DNA of 64,000 nucleotides from an uncultured Acidimicrobiales bacterium (lineage in GTDB: Bacteria > Actinomycetota > Acidimicrobiia > Acidimicrobiales > SZUA-35): the NCBI GenBank assembly GCA_938002965.1, contig CALKZY010000032.1, forward strand, positions 37,872 through 101,871, in the 5' to 3' direction. The translations under genes and the position numbers were made by a program. The notes under the pieces were generated by a model that did not search any database, was not told the origin of the DNA, and saw only the letters and a program-made list of their open reading frames with translations. This document shows, one piece after another, positions 17,766 to 25,727 of this stretch; position 1 is the stretch's first letter, and every line of letters begins with the position of its first letter.

Positions 17766-18304
17766 ACGCCGGAGCGGTTGCTCGGAGCATCGCCACGTTG
17801 CCCGCTCGGCCACGCCGAGTGGCAACAATCGTGTCGCTGACTGCAATGTGGTGTGTCCTTTGGGGCAACGTTTCGGTGGCGAACGTCCTGTCAGGGTTAG
17901 CGGTTGCTACGACCAGCGTGGCGTTGGGAATCGGCACTCCGGCTGAGGGTGGCGTTCGGCTATGGCCGCTCCTTCAGTTGCTGTGGTTGGTGGCCGTTGA
18001 CATGGTTCGCTCAACCGTCGATGTCGCGATAGAGATTCTTACCAAGACGGACCGCACGGATGAGTCGATCGTGGCCGCTCAGCTCCCGATGCGCAGCCGA
18101 GACCATTTCCTCCTGCTCATCGTGGCCATCACCTTGACTCCTGGCACTGCCGTCGTCGACGGCGATCTGGACACGGGCACCCTCTACCTGCATATCCTTC
18201 ACGACCGGCAACGTGCTGAAACCATTCAACACGTCGAACGGCTGGCTGATCTCGCTAGTCGAGCGCTGCCGGTGCCGGCCACCCCTGTACCGGAGGCAAC
18301 ATGA
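17762..18304 (+). CDS. mrpE: Na+/H+ antiporter subunit MrpE
   Basis: This 180-residue protein (GTG start) has two membrane segments (SLTAMWCVLWGNVSVANVLSG and the following helix LWPLLQLLWLVAVDMVRSTVDVA) and the MrpE marker region around LTPGTAVVDGDLDTGTLYLHIL. The last 50 residues are soluble. MrpE is needed for full antiport activity or assembly. Sequence is as expected for the family, with gene order A-B-C-D-E-F-G confirming the call. Confidence 0.92.
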   Translation: MNAGAVARSIATLPARPRRVATIVSLTAMWCVLWGNVSVANVLSGLAVATTSVALGIGTPAEGGVRLWPLLQLLWLVAVDMVRSTVDVAIEILTKTDRTDESIVAAQLPMRSRDHFLLLIVAITLTPGTAVVDGDLDTGTLYLHILHDRQRAETIQHVERLADLASRALPVPATPVPEAT

Positions 18305-18606
18305 TTGCAATCGCCGCCATTTGCTGTTTCGGTCTCGCTGGGTTGTGCGGCACCTATCGACTGCTTGCCGGTCCCAGTCTGGGCGATCGAATTATGGCTC
18401 TGGATGTAGTGTTGATTTCGCTGATGGGGGCCGTCTCGGTTGACGCCGCCGGACGGCAGGACACGACCTATCTGATTCTCCTGGTCGTCATCGCCATCGT
18501 TGGGTTTACCGCCACGGTGGCGGCTAGTCGTTTCCTCGAAAATGATCGTACAGACAGCACAGTCGAAGAAGTAGATCCCAACTCGACGGCTGAGGTGGCG
18601 ACATGA
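18301..18606 (+). CDS. mrpF: Na+/H+ antiporter subunit MrpF
   Basis: This 101-residue protein has three membrane segments and the MrpF signature around RLLAGPSLGDRIMALDVVLISLMG. It overlaps mrpE and mrpG by ATGA. It is a small structural subunit next to the MrpG/MrpA core. Confidence 0.92.
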   Translation: MIAIAAICCFGLAGLCGTYRLLAGPSLGDRIMALDVVLISLMGAVSVDAAGRQDTTYLILLVVIAIVGFTATVAASRFLENDRTDSTVEEVDPNSTAEVAT

Positions 18607-18935
18607 GCATCGTGGCCGATGTGCTGATGCTGGCGGGCGGCCTGATAGCGATACTGGCCGGTGTTGGCCTGGTTCGTTTTTCAACGCCTTACGCTCGATT
18701 TCACGCGGCGGGCAAAGCCAGCCCGATTGCGTTCCTGGTGGCCGCGTTGGGGGCCAGCCTCACGTTTGGCCCGGGTGGTGCAGGGCTTCTACTAGTTGCT
18801 GCCGCAGCGATGACCTTGACATTGCCAGTTGGGGTTCACCTGTTGTTTCGCGCTACCTACCGAACGGGAGACAATAGCCATCTCACGATAGACGAGCTGG
18901 AGGAACCCGCATCAGCGGGTCGGACTAGGTCATAG
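18603..18935 (+). CDS. mrpG: Na+/H+ antiporter subunit MrpG (MnhG)
   Basis: This 110-residue protein carries the MnhG pattern: VGLVRFSTPYARFHAAGKASPIAFLVAALGASL. Three membrane segments are followed by a polar tail. It is the last gene of the operon; the small winged-helix regulator at 18969 reads toward it on the other strand, with a gap of 33 bp. Confidence 0.92.
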   Translation: MSIVADVLMLAGGLIAILAGVGLVRFSTPYARFHAAGKASPIAFLVAALGASLTFGPGGAGLLLVAAAAMTLTLPVGVHLLFRATYRTGDNSHLTIDELEEPASAGRTRS

Positions 18936-18968
18936 GTTCACGCGACCATCGGCCGGTAGCCGGGGCGT

Positions 18969-19271
18969 TCAGCTGCCGAGTACCGCAATCAATTCGTCGA
19001 TGGAGTGGCTGGACTCCATCGGGTGCCGCAGAGGCAACTTACCCTCAACCCGATAGTGATTTCGCCGACCGACCTTCTCGCTGACGAGATAGCCACCGTC
19101 TATCAGCTCGTGCACTATCCGCTGTACAGCACCGATTGTGATCCCAACCTGGTCGGCCACGTCACGCTGACGGACATCGGGGTTTCGACTGATAGCGATC
19201 ATCACGTGAGCGTGATTGGTGAGGAACGTCCATCCCACCCCAGCCTTCTCGGTTTGCTGCGATTTGTTCAT
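18969..19271 (-). CDS. Small winged-helix regulator beside the mrp operon, paralogue of 11470-11793
   Basis: This 100-residue protein has the same architecture as its paralogue: GWTFLTNHAHVMIAI, HTH in VADQVGITIGAVQRIVHEL, wing in GGYLVSEKVGRRNHYRV. It converges with mrpG. Its own promoter (19272-19340) and the mrp promoter both contain TATAGCxTTT-type words, which would fit an autoregulated repressor of the mrp operon. That link is inference. One-domain wHTH proteins of this size usually act as dimers on palindromic sites. Confidence 0.75.
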   Translation of the reverse strand: MNKSQQTEKAGVGWTFLTNHAHVMIAISRNPDVRQRDVADQVGITIGAVQRIVHELIDGGYLVSEKVGRRNHYRVEGKLPLRHPMESSHSIDELIAVLGS

Positions 19272-19302
19272 AGTTTCACCTCAGTCAATGCCACCTATAG
19301 AG

Positions 19303-19340
19303 TATAGCTTTTGTTTCACAACCCTCGCATATAGGCTTTT
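19303..19340. promoter_or_regulatory. TATAGCTTTT motifs upstream of the winged-helix regulator
   Basis: TATAGCTTTT at 19303 and TATAGGCTTTT at 19330 lie 32 and 59 bp upstream of the winged-helix ATG, at a 27-bp spacing. The two copies in the mrpA promoter region are spaced 28 bp. The repeated spacing suggests paired sites. Confidence 0.4.
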
Positions 19341-19365
19341 CGAGATCACCTCAACGAACACCAAA

Positions 19366-19566
19366 ATGTCCAAACAGTACCATCACATGTCGGGTAGCTG
19401 GATCACGTTTGAGAAGCCAATCTCGGACCTCACCTTCACCGCCGACGACTCAATGCCGCTGGTACCGAACCTCCGAACCGGAGGTGACTACACACTGGTC
19501 ATCTCGATTCCCGGTGGGACCGACATCGGAGACGGCATCGGCGCCGTCATCAACATCGGCCGATAG
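19366..19566 (+). CDS. Possible small protein, uncertain
   Basis: An ATG at 19366 opens a 66-codon frame (MSKQYHHMSGSW, then GGDYTLVISIPGGTDIGDG). It fills the space between the divergent winged-helix gene and the MarR gene. No ribosome binding site, known domain or neighbour logic supports it; the composition is not clearly that of a shadow frame. It may be the remnant of a longer gene. Confidence 0.25.
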   Translation: MSKQYHHMSGSWITFEKPISDLTFTADDSMPLVPNLRTGGDYTLVISIPGGTDIGDGIGAVINIGR

Positions 19567-19650
19567 GGCAACCAGCACAACCTGAGGCGACCGGTCCGGC
19601 CCAGCCATCGATCGAGTGATAGCGTCGTCAGTACACTTGTGCTGGCGATC

Positions 19651-20163
19651 ATGACCGACGACTACGATTCGACGAAGCTGGCCGGGACCGGGCGCCACCT
19701 GTCCGCTTCCGAGTTGCGGACCTGGACCCGCTTCCTCGACGCCTCCCGCCTCCTAGAGGAGATCCTGGCTCGAGACTTGGCCGAGAACCACGACATGACG
19801 CACAGCGACTACGAGGTACTAGTCCGCCTCGACGGCGCCGGCGGAAAAATGCGAATGACATCCCTAGCCGAGCAGGTCGTTTCGTCAGCGCAAAAGCTGA
19901 CGCACACCGCCAACCGGCTGGAGAAGCGCAAGTGGATCGCCCGACTCCCCATTGAAGAGGACGGCCGAGGCCTGATGGCCACGCTGCTCCCCAATGGGAA
20001 GGCCAGGCTGGCCGACGCCGCCGACGACCATGCTGAACTAATCAGGCGATTCCTGCTCAACAGCATGAGCGGGGACGAGCAGCAGGCGATGGCCGACATC
20101 ATGGACCGGCTCTCCACCCACATGCGGGTCCATCGTCGCAAAGAGTCATGCCCGGATTGCTGA
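19651..20163 (+). CDS. MarR-family transcriptional regulator
   Basis: This 170-residue protein follows MarR layout: N-terminal dimer helix, then DMTHSDYEVLVRLDGAGGKMRMTSLAEQVVSSAQKLTHTANRLEKRKWIARLPIEEDGRGLMATLLPNGKARL, with recognition helix SSAQKLTHTANRLEKR and wing around EEDGRGLMATL. It ends CPDC, unusual for the family and possibly a redox or metal-sensing Cys pair. The ATG at 19651 was chosen; a GTG 12 bases earlier is possible. No Shine-Dalgarno sequence is evident, so the message may be leaderless. Target genes are not evident from position. Confidence 0.85.
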   Translation: MTDDYDSTKLAGTGRHLSASELRTWTRFLDASRLLEEILARDLAENHDMTHSDYEVLVRLDGAGGKMRMTSLAEQVVSSAQKLTHTANRLEKRKWIARLPIEEDGRGLMATLLPNGKARLADAADDHAELIRRFLLNSMSGDEQQAMADIMDRLSTHMRVHRRKESCPDC

Positions 20164-20180
20164 GGTGGTCTAGGCAAAAT

Positions 20181-20194
20181 GACCCGGCCGGGTC
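20181..20194. terminator. GC-rich palindrome after the MarR gene
   Basis: GACCCGGCCGGGTC is a perfect 14-bp palindrome 18 bp beyond the MarR stop. It has no loop and no U-run after it, so it is only a weak terminator candidate. The rest of the 228-bp space to the next gene shows nothing else I can name. Confidence 0.3.
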
Positions 20195-20391
20195 GAGCCA
20201 GCCTCAGACCGACCCCACCGTCTAGACTTCGGTTCACAGATTCGACTGACCCTCAGCGCACTTGTGCTTGGTGCAAGAGGGACTGCCCGAGGTACACCAT
20301 GAGTGAGCTTCGGGCTTGATCGTCGATAAGAAAACTCGATCAACCGAAGAAACATCAGTGCCCAGATGAGACCTCAGCTCCCTGGCCGCCC

Positions 20392-23145
20392 ATGGTGGAA
20401 ACCAGGGCAGCCCCGATGAGCAATGTCGGCGTGAAGCCCAACGCGCCGCCGCTGCTACCAAGCGGACATATAGCCTTCCTGTTCACCGACCTTGAAGACA
20501 GTTCAGCAGCATGGGAGAAACGGCCGGAGGCTGCTCGAAAGGCGCTGCGCTACCACGACCGCACCGCCGAGCAAGTCACCAAGGACCACAACGGCATCTT
20601 GGTCAAGCACACTGGCGACGGTGTTGAATCGGTGTTCACCGACACCTGCGACGCAGTAGCGGCAGCAATCGAGATGCAACGACGCTTCCAGCTTCCAACA
20701 TGGGACGGCGTTGAGCGCATGCGGGTCCGAGTCGGCCTGCACTCAGGTGACGCCAGCCCTGATGGCCGGGACTACTACGGCGGGGTCATCAACCGGGCGG
20801 CCAGAGTGGCCGACACCGCCAACGGTGACCAGATCGCCGTTACCGAAGCCATCGTGACCGAAGCGGAGGGAGCGATCGAAGCCGGCGTCCACTTCACCGA
20901 CTGCGGTATCGCTCACCTCAAAGGTTGCGGCCAGGAGCGAATCTTCCTCGTCCATGCCGAAGGTCTCCAGGTTGACGAACGCCCGCTGCGAATACGCCGG
21001 GCCCTGGCTGGCAGCGACCTCCCTCTGGAAGCTGGCGGCCTGGTAGGCCGACAGGAGGAACAACGACGAATCGCCGACTTTCTGACCACCCGGCGGCTGG
21101 TGTCACTTATCGGCCTGGGAGGCATGGGTAAGACCCGCCTGGCGGTGTCCGTCGCCCGCGAGCATCACGGCAGCTTTGCCGACGGAGTGGTCTACTGCCC
21201 GCTCGCTCCAATTGCCGCTGATGGCACCAACCCCAAGGCCGCCGTCACCGAGGCTCTGGCCGAAGCATTGGGAGCTCGACCTCAACCGGGCTTCGACCTT
21301 CTTGGCAGCATTGTCAACTTCGTGGAGGGTCGCCATGTCTTAGTGGTCATCGACAACTGCGAGCACGTGCAAGCAGCTGTCCGCGGCGTTGTCGAGCGGC
21401 TGTTGTCAGTGGGCGGACCGTCAGTTCTGGTGACCTCACGCGAACCTCTCGACTTGGCCGGCGAGCAGCGGGTCACTCTCGAACCACTCGACATTGAAAC
21501 TGACGCAGTAGAGCTGTTGACCACCAGAGCCGTTGAGCGAGACCCAGGATTCGATGCCTCTCAACACACCGAGACCCTGCTCAAGATCTGTGAACAGCTG
21601 GACGGCATCCCGCTGGCGTTGGAGCTGGCGGCCGCACGGCTGCGGATCCTCTCACCCCACCAGCTTCTCGACGGCCTCAGCGACCGATTCAGGCTTCTCA
21701 GGTCATCGCAAAAGAGAGGCAGCGACAGCTCCCGCCGCGGCCCAAGTCCGTTGGAAGCCACAGTGGCCTGGAGTTTCGACCAGCTCGACGATGACCAGCA
21801 ACAGGTGTTGGAAAGCCTCTGTGTCTTCGCCGGAGGCTTCACGCTCGAGGCCGTTTCGGCGGTGTTGGCCGTCGACGACCAAATGGACCTGCTGGACGAT
21901 CTCACCGACATGGTCGAGATGTCGCTCATTCGCAACCGGCCGGGCCAAGGACAGATCCGGTTTGTCATGTTGCAGACCATTCGCCAGTTCGGCCTGGGCC
22001 GTCTGCAACAGCGAGAAAACGATCAGCGTCAGGACCTGCCGACCGCGGTGGAACTAGTGGCAGCCCACGCCGACTACTACGCGGGAGTCGCCGTGGAGTG
22101 CGGCCGCAACCTCATGACGGCCGATGAGGCTGATGTCTGGACCCGCATCGACACCGAAGGTGACAACATTCGCGCCGCGTACGAAACATTGCTGCGGACC
22201 GACCAGCACACTGCCAAAGACATGGTCGTCGGCCTTTCCTGGTTCGCCACCCTCTCCATGCGAATGGAGCTGTTCGGTTGGGCCAACCGTCTACTCGAAA
22301 ATCTTGAGCTGGGGTCGACTGCCGAGCTGTGGGCAATCAAATCCATAGGGCAGTATCTGGGTGCCGATCAAGACGCTGAGAAGTCCGCCTGTAGGAGCCT
22401 CGAACTCGACCCGACGGACCGGACCGGCCTGGCTAGAACCACTCTCGCTTCAACCGCGCTGAACAACACCTTCGATACGGAGATGTCGGATTGGTCCACG
22501 GCTGAGATGCTGACCAACCTGAATCCTGACATGACCGAGCAGCGGGTCGTCGCCTACGCACTACGCACCTTTCATCTGTGCCTCCGGGAACCTAACCCCG
22601 AAGCCGCAGCCATGGCCCAACAGGCAATGACCGAGGCCCAACGATCCGGCAGCGCCAGCGCCTTCACCATCGCCTACTGGGCCCGCGCCGTGGCCAACTT
22701 GCTCGTGGACGGGCCAGCCGCCGAGGAGGCGATCGAAGAGGGCCTGTCCATGGCCGAATCGTTGACCTCCAATCATCTGATCAGCCATCTGATCAACGGA
22801 CTTGTGGTTTACTTCGCGTCACTCACCGGCGCTGTGCCCGACGCGGCCGCCATTGCCGCTAGCGAGATACGGGCCACTATGGACAAGCATTACCTCGTCG
22901 GCGCCAGCCATCTTTTGGGAGCGGCATCCGTCGTCCTGACCCGAGCGAAAAGAGCAGAGGACGGCGCCGCACTACTGGGGGCTATGGCCGACAATGGCCA
23001 CCGACCCCGCCGGGACACACGAAGGGCGATTCAAGCCGCGCTCGGCGAAGACACAGAAGAAGCTATGGCCGTTGGCCGAGGCTGGCCGATCAACAAAGCC
23101 GGAGTCCAGGCCGCCCAGTGGCTGGACGAGATCGCCACCTCGTAA
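20392..23145 (+). CDS. Class III adenylate/guanylate cyclase fused to a STAND-type ATPase (AfsR/LuxR-like)
   Basis: Residues about 22-185 are a class III nucleotide cyclase: metal-binding Asp in FLFTDLEDSSAAWE and KHTGDGVESVF, and RVRVGLHSGDA...YYGGVINRAARV. Residues about 220-560 are an NB-ARC-like STAND ATPase: Walker A GLGGMGKTRLAVSVA, Walker B LVVIDNCEHV, the sensor region VLVTSREPL, and GIPLALELAAARL. Residues about 600-917 are helical repeats of a TPR type. The layout is common in Actinobacteria: cyclase plus ATPase in a predicted signalling switch whose ligand is bound by the C-terminal repeats. No DNA-binding domain is visible, so the output would be cAMP or cGMP. The start at ATG 20392 or 20416; either leaves the domain intact. 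Confidence 0.88.
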   Translation: MVETRAAPMSNVGVKPNAPPLLPSGHIAFLFTDLEDSSAAWEKRPEAARKALRYHDRTAEQVTKDHNGILVKHTGDGVESVFTDTCDAVAAAIEMQRRFQLPTWDGVERMRVRVGLHSGDASPDGRDYYGGVINRAARVADTANGDQIAVTEAIVTEAEGAIEAGVHFTDCGIAHLKGCGQERIFLVHAEGLQVDERPLRIRRALAGSDLPLEAGGLVGRQEEQRRIADFLTTRRLVSLIGLGGMGKTRLAVSVAREHHGSFADGVVYCPLAPIAADGTNPKAAVTEALAEALGARPQPGFDLLGSIVNFVEGRHVLVVIDNCEHVQAAVRGVVERLLSVGGPSVLVTSREPLDLAGEQRVTLEPLDIETDAVELLTTRAVERDPGFDASQHTETLLKICEQLDGIPLALELAAARLRILSPHQLLDGLSDRFRLLRSSQKRGSDSSRRGPSPLEATVAWSFDQLDDDQQQVLESLCVFAGGFTLEAVSAVLAVDDQMDLLDDLTDMVEMSLIRNRPGQGQIRFVMLQTIRQFGLGRLQQRENDQRQDLPTAVELVAAHADYYAGVAVECGRNLMTADEADVWTRIDTEGDNIRAAYETLLRTDQHTAKDMVVGLSWFATLSMRMELFGWANRLLENLELGSTAELWAIKSIGQYLGADQDAEKSACRSLELDPTDRTGLARTTLASTALNNTFDTEMSDWSTAEMLTNLNPDMTEQRVVAYALRTFHLCLREPNPEAAAMAQQAMTEAQRSGSASAFTIAYWARAVANLLVDGPAAEEAIEEGLSMAESLTSNHLISHLINGLVVYFASLTGAVPDAAAIAASEIRATMDKHYLVGASHLLGAASVVLTRAKRAEDGAALLGAMADNGHRPRRDTRRAIQAALGEDTEEAMAVGRGWPINKAGVQAAQWLDEIATS

Positions 23146-23177
23146 GAGTTGTCCGCAAGAATTCGAGGGTCACAACC

Positions 23178-24104
23178 ATGATGACGACTAGCAACATCAC
23201 CGCACCGGCAACACCCAGTGACTACGGCGACTGGTCAGCCGAAGCCAAGCAGACCTGGTTGTGGGACGGCCTGGTTTCTGACTCGACCTACAAGGCAGTC
23301 GACCTTCCGGATCTGGTCGTGCCGCCGCTATCGGAGATCCCAAACCGCGTCAAGGTTGTACTGTCGACGACGGAGCTGTCCAAGACGTTGGAGTACACCG
23401 ACGACCTAATGCCGGAGGGCCGCCCGAAAGTCATTCACGAGTTCGGTTCGGCGGCGTGCATCACCATGACCATCGGCTCGAACTCGCCCTATACCGGTGT
23501 GTTGTCGCCGGGGCATCGTTCGATCGGGCTGGTCAGGATGTCGCTGGCCGCTCCACCCGGCTTGCGGAAGTCGTTCATCCCCGGTGCCGGACTGAAATTC
23601 CTGATCGATAGGCAGCCGTCGCTGGACGTCGTAGCCGTCAATCACACCAACGGGCAGGGCAGAAATCACAATCTGTTCGCCAACCCCATGTCGCATGACA
23701 TCACCGATGGCCACAACGAGTTACGGCTGCCGCAACGGCTTATGGCCACCCTGTTTCGGCGGGTTTCACCCGAAACTCGACGGCTGCGGATCGATCACCT
23801 ATCGCTGTGGGACAGCGCCGGTCAACGCCACCCCCGTCCGATCAGTCCGCGACGCCTTGTGCTTCGTCCCAGGGTGGAGGCAGCACGCTTCTTCCGTCGA
23901 CATCCAGGCGAGGACTTTCGTTTCACCCTCCGGCGGCTGCCCGATGATTCGCCTCTATTCGATGTCGTCGCTGAAGACAACCAGTTCGCTGAGCCGACCC
24001 CTATCGGGTCGATCTCATGCGCATCTCCGTTCATGGCCTCCGCTGGTGGCGATCGCCTCTTCTTCCGCCATTGGATTGGCGAACCCGAAGCCACCGTTCG
24101 CTAG
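23178..24104 (+). CDS. Unrecognised protein, possible catalase-like fold, convergent with lipoxygenase
   Basis: A 308-residue soluble protein starting at ATG 23178. Its middle, PKVIHEFGSAACITM, then SPYTGVLSPGHRSIGLVRMSLA, then PGAGLKFLIDRQPS and LFANPMSHDI, resembles the core of catalase-related proteins such as allene oxide synthase-like enzymes. H87 would be the distal His. No C-terminal Tyr that could serve as the usual proximal haem ligand is seen (Tyr occurs only in the N-terminal 110 residues), so haem binding is doubtful. It lies 47 bp from the 3' end of the lipoxygenase gene on the other strand. In corals and some cyanobacteria a catalase-like domain works with lipoxygenase to make oxylipins; whether this is such a pair is a guess. 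Confidence 0.45.
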   Translation: MMTTSNITAPATPSDYGDWSAEAKQTWLWDGLVSDSTYKAVDLPDLVVPPLSEIPNRVKVVLSTTELSKTLEYTDDLMPEGRPKVIHEFGSAACITMTIGSNSPYTGVLSPGHRSIGLVRMSLAAPPGLRKSFIPGAGLKFLIDRQPSLDVVAVNHTNGQGRNHNLFANPMSHDITDGHNELRLPQRLMATLFRRVSPETRRLRIDHLSLWDSAGQRHPRPISPRRLVLRPRVEAARFFRRHPGEDFRFTLRRLPDDSPLFDVVAEDNQFAEPTPIGSISCASPFMASAGGDRLFFRHWIGEPEATVR

Positions 24105-24151
24105 CCCTAGTAGTAGTAGCTCTAGAAGTAGTAGTGGAGTCGCCACACCGG

Positions 24152-25726
24152 TCAGTAGCTGACCGAGGCCTCCCACCGATGGGGATCCAACGCGGTGAAC
24201 GGCCTGGGCCGGGCGTCGTTGCGAGCATCGATCTCCGTGGCCAAATCTCGCAAGTGGCGTTGCATTGTTTTGAGCGACCGCTCCAACTGGGGGTCGTCGA
24301 CTACCCGTCCGACATTCAAGTTGAGCAGGTTGTTGCCGGCCACATTGACCGTTGACGCTGCCGCCCCCTGGTCGAGCAGCAGGGCGTCGGATGCGCTTGG
24401 CGCAGGCGGTTCTTCGCCGCTGGCCCGAGCAGCCAGGTAGTCGTCGAAATGCAGCCCAACCCGATCGCTCTCGTCGGCCCATGCCACCAACGGTTTGAAG
24501 TTGCCGCACACCTCATGAATGACGTTGTTGTAGATCATGGCGGTCAGCAGCTCGACCAGCGATTCGAGTCCGGTCAGATCGGGAACGCCGCTGTCGTCGG
24601 GCATGACCCTCCGCAAGCTCAGGTGCCACTCGTGCAGATCCAAGTCATCTTGGATGTCGGCATCGTCGATTTGTAAGTCGCTTAGATGATGGCGAACCAA
24701 CTCCTCGATCACCGGCCAGACCAGTTTGGCATCCTCGCCGTAGGCGTAACCCGGAAGATTCTCTACTCCCCGATCGGCCAGGTCGGTCAGCGGGAGCCAC
24801 TGGGAAAACCGAAACTGCGTGATGCTGTTTTCGACCAGCAAACGAGCCGACGGCAACGACAAGAAGTTCGACATCATGAAGTAGCTGCTGTTCGACAGCA
24901 ACGAGCGGTAGGCGAAGTCGCTGACCGCCAACGTTCCGTAAGTGAAGAAATCGCAGATGGGTCGCAGTGGATGCCAGTTGGGTAGGCGCCAGGTAGCGAG
25001 CGCATACGCCTGACCAACAATCAGGTGGGTGTTCAGCAGGTGGTTGACAAAGACGGTGAGTCGGGCATCCACTGCATTAACCAGGTGTTTGGCCCCGTCC
25101 CAGGTGCGGCTCCCCGGGTGGTGGATGTGGTCGCCTTCGACGATTACCGATGGCTGAAGCGAGCCGTTCGCACCTTGTTTGAAACGGGCCCGCAGGCCGG
25201 GGGCCAAACCCTCCAAATAGCGGGAGAAATCAGCCTCATAGTAGGAACCGCCCAGGTCATCACCCAGCGCATCCTCAGGCGGTGCCGCCCGAATCAAGAA
25301 CGGGTTCGGGCCCTGAGTACGCAACAAGACATAGTTATCATCGGCTACCGGGCGCTCAGACTCCGACACCGGAGGAAAGAAGTCTTCGCTCCACGGCAGA
25401 TCGGGGGCCCAGGACAAATCTTCGGAAATCGGTGAGCGCTTGTAGCTCCAAAACAAGACTTTGCCGACACCGTAGTAGCCGAGCACATAGCTCAACGGGA
25501 GCCTGGCTTCCTTCGGCAGCGACTCGGGAACGAGAAGGCCGGTTGGTAGCCAACCCATCCCCCGATAACGACTAGCCGCAGGAATCAGGCGCGGTGGCCC
25601 GCTAACCGGGATGACGCGTTGACGAAACGACCGTCGACTCCGCACGGCGACGTGATTCTGTGTGAATCCGCGGACCTGCCGTACCAGCTTGGCGCGACGA
25701 GCGTTCTTCAGGTCAACTGTCGTCAC
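24152..25726 (-). CDS. Lipoxygenase-family non-haem iron oxygenase
   Basis: This 524-residue protein carries the lipoxygenase catalytic core. The H-x4-H iron-binding pair is H229 and H234 in FVNHLLNTHLIVGQAYALATWR, followed by the conserved HPLRPICDFF. A third His is H404 in IYNNVIHEVCGNF. Lipoxygenases add O2 to polyunsaturated fatty acids. Oddities: the position four after H404 is Gly with Asn at five, and the C-terminus is SVSY rather than the usual Ile, so the ligand set is not canonical. At 524 residues it is shorter than plant enzymes but near small bacterial ones. It is the last gene of a minus-strand operon that begins with the ICMT-like gene; the propeller gene stops 1 base before its ATG at 25726. 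Bacterial fatty acids are rarely polyunsaturated, so the substrate may be of dietary or algal origin. Confidence 0.7.
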   Translation of the reverse strand: MTTVDLKNARRAKLVRQVRGFTQNHVAVRSRRSFRQRVIPVSGPPRLIPAASRYRGMGWLPTGLLVPESLPKEARLPLSYVLGYYGVGKVLFWSYKRSPISEDLSWAPDLPWSEDFFPPVSESERPVADDNYVLLRTQGPNPFLIRAAPPEDALGDDLGGSYYEADFSRYLEGLAPGLRARFKQGANGSLQPSVIVEGDHIHHPGSRTWDGAKHLVNAVDARLTVFVNHLLNTHLIVGQAYALATWRLPNWHPLRPICDFFTYGTLAVSDFAYRSLLSNSSYFMMSNFLSLPSARLLVENSITQFRFSQWLPLTDLADRGVENLPGYAYGEDAKLVWPVIEELVRHHLSDLQIDDADIQDDLDLHEWHLSLRRVMPDDSGVPDLTGLESLVELLTAMIYNNVIHEVCGNFKPLVAWADESDRVGLHFDDYLAARASGEEPPAPSASDALLLDQGAAASTVNVAGNNLLNLNVGRVVDDPQLERSLKTMQRHLRDLATEIDARNDARPRPFTALDPHRWEASVSY

Positions 25727-25727
25727 G

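Noticed and set aside
24105..24140. CTAGTAG triplet repeats between the two convergent genes
   Set aside because: The tract is short and imperfect; it may form a weak hairpin but shows no terminator U-run or other function.
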